Shown piece after piece: positions 61,201 to 64,000 of a stretch of 64,000 nucleotides of DNA. How positions within the stretch are numbered: the stretch's first letter is position 1; the number at the start of each line of letters is the position of its first letter. Below the pieces are notes generated by a model, which saw only the letters and a program-made list of their open reading frames with translations, did not search any database and was not told the origin of the DNA. The DNA lies in assembly GCF_008039565.1 (NCBI RefSeq), contig NZ_VDUX01000002.1:124001-188000 (forward strand), written 5' to 3'. The DNA is from Aeromicrobium terrae (GTDB taxonomy: Bacteria > Actinomycetota > Actinomycetes > Propionibacteriales > Nocardioidaceae). The position numbers were made by a program, and so were the translations under genes.

Positions 61201-61722
61201 CTAGGCCGTGCGCGTCGCCTCGGACTCCCAGGCGACCAGCTCGGCGCGGGCCCGCTTCTCGGCGGCCTCGCTCGCGGCGAGGGCCTGACGGAGCTGTTGG
61301 AGCTCGGCCTCGAGCGCTGCGGCGCGCTCCTGCTCGTCGGCGAGCGACTGCCCGAGCTCGTCACGACGACGCTCGGCGGCTGCGATGGCGGCCTCGAGGC
61401 GCTCGACGCGGGCCTGCCGCGCTGCCACCTTGGCGGCCATGTCCTCGGCGAACGCGATCTGCTCCTGCGAGCGGGCCTTCACCCGGTCGCGGTACGCGGA
61501 CGCCTGGAGGGCGCGGTCGCCGGCCCACTGCCGGCGGACGGCGCGGACCTGCGACCGGGTGACCAGGGTGGCCACGACGCCGGCCACGACGGCGTAGACG
61601 CCGGTGGCCACGAGGACGGTGGTGGTGCCGACCACGACGCCGGCCGCGACCGCTGCCGCAGCGCTGACCAGGAGGACGGCGGCGACGACGGAACGGGGGG
61701 ATCGGGAGGCACGCGACGACAT
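61201..61722 (-). CDS. Membrane-anchored coiled-coil protein
   Basis: 173 residues from the ATG at 61720-61722. Basic N-terminus, two adjacent membrane segments (about 11-32 and 34-53), then a long coiled coil (about 85-160) rich in Ala, Glu, Arg with heptad-like spacing (RLEAAIAAAERRRDELGQSL; AALEAELQQLRQALAASEAA). No family recognised. It sits between tag and DUF3117 on the same strand. A longer frame through tag is rejected. Confidence 0.78.
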   Translation of the reverse strand: MSSRASRSPRSVVAAVLLVSAAAAVAAGVVVGTTTVLVATGVYAVVAGVVATLVTRSQVRAVRRQWAGDRALQASAYRDRVKARSQEQIAFAEDMAAKVAARQARVERLEAAIAAAERRRDELGQSLADEQERAAALEAELQQLRQALAASEAAEKRARAELVAWESEATRTA

Positions 61723-61736
61723 GCCGCCAGCGTACG

Positions 61737-62282
61737 TCAGCGAGTGGGTCGAAACGCGCAACCCGCGAGGTGGTCGTCGACCATTCCGGTGGCCTGCATC
61801 AGGGCGTACGCGGTGGTGGGTCCGACGAACCGGAACCCGCGTCGCTTGAGCTCCTTGGCCATGGCCGCGGATTCCACCGTCTGGGCCGGGACGTCGGCGA
61901 ACGTGACCGGGGCGGGGCGCGCCGGCGGCGCGAACGACCACAGCAGGTCGCTGAACGACTCGTCCATCGCCAGGATCGCGCGGGCGTTGTTGATCGTGGC
62001 CTCGATCTTGAGCCGGTTGCGGACGATGCCGGCGTCCGCCAGCAGGCGATCGACGTCGGCGTCGCCGTACTCCGCCACGGCGGTGGGGTCGAACCCGTCG
62101 AAGGCCGCGCGGAAGCCCTCGCGCTTGCGCAGGATGACCGCCCACGACAGGCCGGACTGGAACGCCTCCAGGCTCAGCCGCTCGAACAGCGCGACGTCAC
62201 CGCGCAGCTCGTGCCCCCACTCGGTGTCGTGGTACTCCTGCATCGCCGGGTCGGCGCCCCAGGGGCAGCGAACGACGTCCAT
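61737..62282 (-). CDS. tag: DNA-3-methyladenine glycosylase I
   Basis: 181 residues from the ATG at 62280-62282. CPWGADPAMQEYHDTEWG (zinc Cys and His in the first 20 residues), FERLSLEAFQSGLSWAVILRKREGFRAAF (helix-hairpin-helix with the catalytic Glu), FRFVGPTTAYALMQATGMVDDHLAGC (second zinc His/Cys). Removes 3-methyladenine from DNA. With the AlkD-like and UdgX-like proteins it gives three base-damage enzymes in 13 kb. An ATG at 62291 is an alternative start. Confidence 0.95.
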   Translation of the reverse strand: MDVVRCPWGADPAMQEYHDTEWGHELRGDVALFERLSLEAFQSGLSWAVILRKREGFRAAFDGFDPTAVAEYGDADVDRLLADAGIVRNRLKIEATINNARAILAMDESFSDLLWSFAPPARPAPVTFADVPAQTVESAAMAKELKRRGFRFVGPTTAYALMQATGMVDDHLAGCAFRPTR

Positions 62283-62306
62283 GGGCCTCATCCTCTCCGC
62301 CCGGCC

Positions 62307-62519
62307 GCGGTTTACCAGGTTCAGTAGGCAAATCCGCACTCCTCAGGGCAGATCTGCCGTGAGGGGTGCGAGGTTCCCTTGGTAGGTGATGTGAGGTGGT
62401 GACGTCGGACCGTCACAGCCCGACGCCGTGACGTAGAACGTACCGAGGCAAACCGACACATCACCGGGCAGATTCGCCTTGAGATGTGGAACCTTCCCTA
62501 CAGAACCTGGTAAACCGTC
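62307..62519. repeat. MITE-like palindromic element, copy 2 (diverged)
   Basis: 213 bp between the LOG gene and tag. Left end GCGGTTTACCAGGTTCAGTA, right end inverse GAACCTGGTAAACCG (62503-62517). Inside are degraded hairpins (TCAGGGCAGATCTGCC) and the sequence AAACCGACACATCACCGGGC (62450-62469), identical to copy 1 at 48388-48407. The last bases overlap the LOG stop codon (62518-62520). It accounts for nearly all of the 235-bp gene-free stretch. Confidence 0.8.
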
Positions 62520-63258
62520 ATCCCGGCGCGACGGCGTCGAAGAACTCGACGGCCTCGTCGACGTCGTCGGTGAGCTTGAGCATGTCGAGGTCCGGGGCAT
62601 TGATCTTGGACGACTGGAGCATCGTGTCGCGCAGCCAGTCGATCAGGCCGCCCCAGTACGCGGTGTCGAACAGCACGATCGGGAACGACGTGACCTTCTG
62701 CGTCTGGGCCAGGGTGAGCGCCTCGAACAGCTCGTCCATCGTGCCGAAGCCACCGGGCATCACGACGTAGCCCTGGGCGTACTTCACGAACATCGTCTTG
62801 CGCACGAAGAAGTAGCGGAAGTTGATGCCGAGGTCGACCCAGTCGTTCAGGCCTTGCTCGTGCGGCAGCTCGATGCCGAGACCGACGGACACGCCGCCGC
62901 ACTCGCTCGCGCCGCGGTTGGCGGCCTCCATGACGCCGGGGCCGCCGCCGGTGATGATGCCGTAGCCCCGCTGGCAGAGCTTCTCCGCGATGAGCCGCGT
63001 CTTCTCGTACGTGGGGTCGTCGGGCTTGATCCGGGCCGAGCCGAAGATGCTGACGGCCGGGCCGAGCTCCGCGAGCGCGCCGAAGCCCTCGACGAACTCC
63101 GCCTGGATGCGCAACACGCGCCACGGGTCGGTGTGCACCCACTCGCCGGGGCCGCGGGAGTCCAGCAGCCGCTGGTCCGTGGTGCTCGTCTCGAGGTGAC
63201 CGCGGCGCAGCCGGACCGGTCCCTTGTGACTCTCGCGCTCGATCATCTCGTCAGCCAT
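62518..63258 (-). CDS. LOG-family (TIGR00730) Rossmann-fold protein
   Basis: 246 residues from the ATG at 63256-63258. Family motifs GSARIKPDDPTYEKTRLIAE, GYGIITGGGPGVMEAANRGA (about 99-118) and VMPGGFGTMDELFEALTL (PGGxGTxxE, about 166-183). Related proteins are cytokinin riboside 5'-monophosphate phosphoribohydrolases or general nucleotide 5'-monophosphate nucleosidases; the actual substrate is unknown. It overlaps the dapE stop by 16 bp. Longer in-frame openings through dapE are rejected. Confidence 0.93.
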   Translation of the reverse strand: MADEMIERESHKGPVRLRRGHLETSTTDQRLLDSRGPGEWVHTDPWRVLRIQAEFVEGFGALAELGPAVSIFGSARIKPDDPTYEKTRLIAEKLCQRGYGIITGGGPGVMEAANRGASECGGVSVGLGIELPHEQGLNDWVDLGINFRYFFVRKTMFVKYAQGYVVMPGGFGTMDELFEALTLAQTQKVTSFPIVLFDTAYWGGLIDWLRDTMLQSSKINAPDLDMLKLTDDVDEAVEFFDAVAPG

Positions 63259-64000
63259 CTGGTCAGTGCCTCCTCGACCGCCGTCAGGTGTGCCACCGGC
63301 ACGTGCTCGTCCGCCTTGTGGGCGTACAGCGGGTCGCCCGGTCCGTAGTTCACCGCCGGCACCCCGAGCTGGCTGAACTGGGCGACGTCGGTCCAGCCGA
63401 ACTTGGGCGCCACGTCGACGCCGATCGCCTCGATGAAGGCCGCGGCGGCCGGACGGTCCAGTCCGGGGAGCGCGCCGGGCGCGCTGTCGGTGACGACGAG
63501 CTCGTACCCGTCGAACAGGTCGCGGACGTGCGCGAGGGCCTCGGACTCGCTGCGATCGGGCGCGAACCGGTAGTTCACCGAGACACGCGCCTCGTCGGGG
63601 ATCACGTTGCCGGCGACGCCCCCGCTGATGCCCACCGCGTTCATGCCCTCGCGGTAGAGCATCCCGTCGATGGTGACCTGGCGCGGCTCGTAGCTCGTCA
63701 GGCGCGCCAGGACGTCCGACGCCGCGTGGATCGCGTTGACGCCGTTCCAGGACCGCGCGGAGTGGGCACGCTCTCCGCGGGTGACGACGTCCACCCGCAT
63801 CGTGCCCTGGCAACCGGCCTCGACCTGGGCGTTGGACGGCTCCATGAGGATCGCGAAGTCGGCGGCCAGCAGGTCGGGGCGCTCCCGGGCGAGGCGGCCG
63901 AGACCGTTGAACTCGGCCGCGATCTCCTCAGCCTCGTAGAAGACGTAGGTGACGTCGCGGGTGGGCTCCGGAACGGTGGCGGCCGTCCGCAAGGCGACGG
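63243..64000 (-). CDS. dapE: Succinyl-diaminopimelate desuccinylase, 5' end outside window
   Basis: About 252 C-terminal residues are visible, with the start beyond the window edge. M20 peptidase features: FYEAEEIAAEFNGLGRL (catalytic and metal Glu), ILMEPSNAQVEAGCQGTMRV, ERAHSARSWNGVNAIHAAS (lid domain), FGWTDVAQFSQLGVPAVNYGPGDPLYAHKADEHV (terminal metal His). It removes succinate from N-succinyl-LL-DAP in lysine and cell-wall synthesis. The actinobacterial DapE variant is the best match; a general M20 deacylase cannot be fully excluded. Confidence 0.9.
   Translation of the reverse strand, partial: VALRTAATVPEPTRDVTYVFYEAEEIAAEFNGLGRLARERPDLLAADFAILMEPSNAQVEAGCQGTMRVDVVTRGERAHSARSWNGVNAIHAASDVLARLTSYEPRQVTIDGMLYREGMNAVGISGGVAGNVIPDEARVSVNYRFAPDRSESEALAHVRDLFDGYELVVTDSAPGALPGLDRPAAAAFIEAIGVDVAPKFGWTDVAQFSQLGVPAVNYGPGDPLYAHKADEHVPVAHLTAVEEALTRWLTR

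Overview
The window is high-GC DNA with dense, short-spaced genes, GTG starts, many 4-bp ATGA/GTGA overlaps, a single-chain bacterial type I fatty acid synthase followed by acpS, and an mgtE-like/mrp/tatB/anti-sigma/sigE/O-methyltransferase block laid out as in mycobacteria. This is an actinobacterial chromosome. The family cannot be fixed from sequence alone; a Nocardioidaceae genome such as Aeromicrobium is my best guess and a Mycobacteriales genome is the alternative. No phage, IS element, integrase or CRISPR array is visible.

Layout. 1-5.7 kb: 3' part of pepN, a DUF559-type nuclease-like gene bracketed by two near-identical palindromes, a small membrane protein, MscS, truncated haemoglobin and a thioesterase. 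5.8-10.1 kb: acyl-CoA carboxylase beta subunit with its biotin carrier, divergent from fabG / phosphotransferase / TetR. 10.1-16.6 kb: a CoA-transferase / NitT-TauT ABC transporter / metallo-hydrolase / DUF202 operon facing a LysR regulator. 16.5-26.1 kb: acpS and fas. 26.2-30.1 kb: SDR, thiolase, acyl-CoA dehydrogenase and TetR. 30.1-37.7 kb: YceI/MarR pair, EttA, two dynamin-like GTPases and a PrsW-type protease. 37.7-40.8 kb: tRNA-Arg, a stand-alone PD-(D/E)XK protein, a fluoride riboswitch with two crcB genes, a DsbA-like protein, orn and tRNA-His. 40.8-49.5 kb: DUF4097 protein, glpD, a two-component system, glpK and pirin. 49.5-52.5 kb: AlkD-like and UdgX-like repair proteins, an FAD oxidoreductase and tRNA-Lys. 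52.5-64 kb: class III cyclase, MgtE-like/DUF1003 pair, YCII/ArsR pair, mrp, tatB, anti-sigma/sigma, O-methyltransferase, DUF3117, tag, LOG-family protein and the 3' part of dapE.

How it fits together. Lipid metabolism dominates. Malonyl-CoA supply (carboxylase) and the FAS-I megasynthase share a paired TGAGG-N4-CCTCA operator, while fabG and the beta-oxidation-like cluster share a CTAAGC-N4-GCTTAG operator probably bound by the TetR encoded beside the latter. Several families of short palindromic repeats lie in intergenic gaps, often touching stop codons, and some are read in frame as linkers inside fas.
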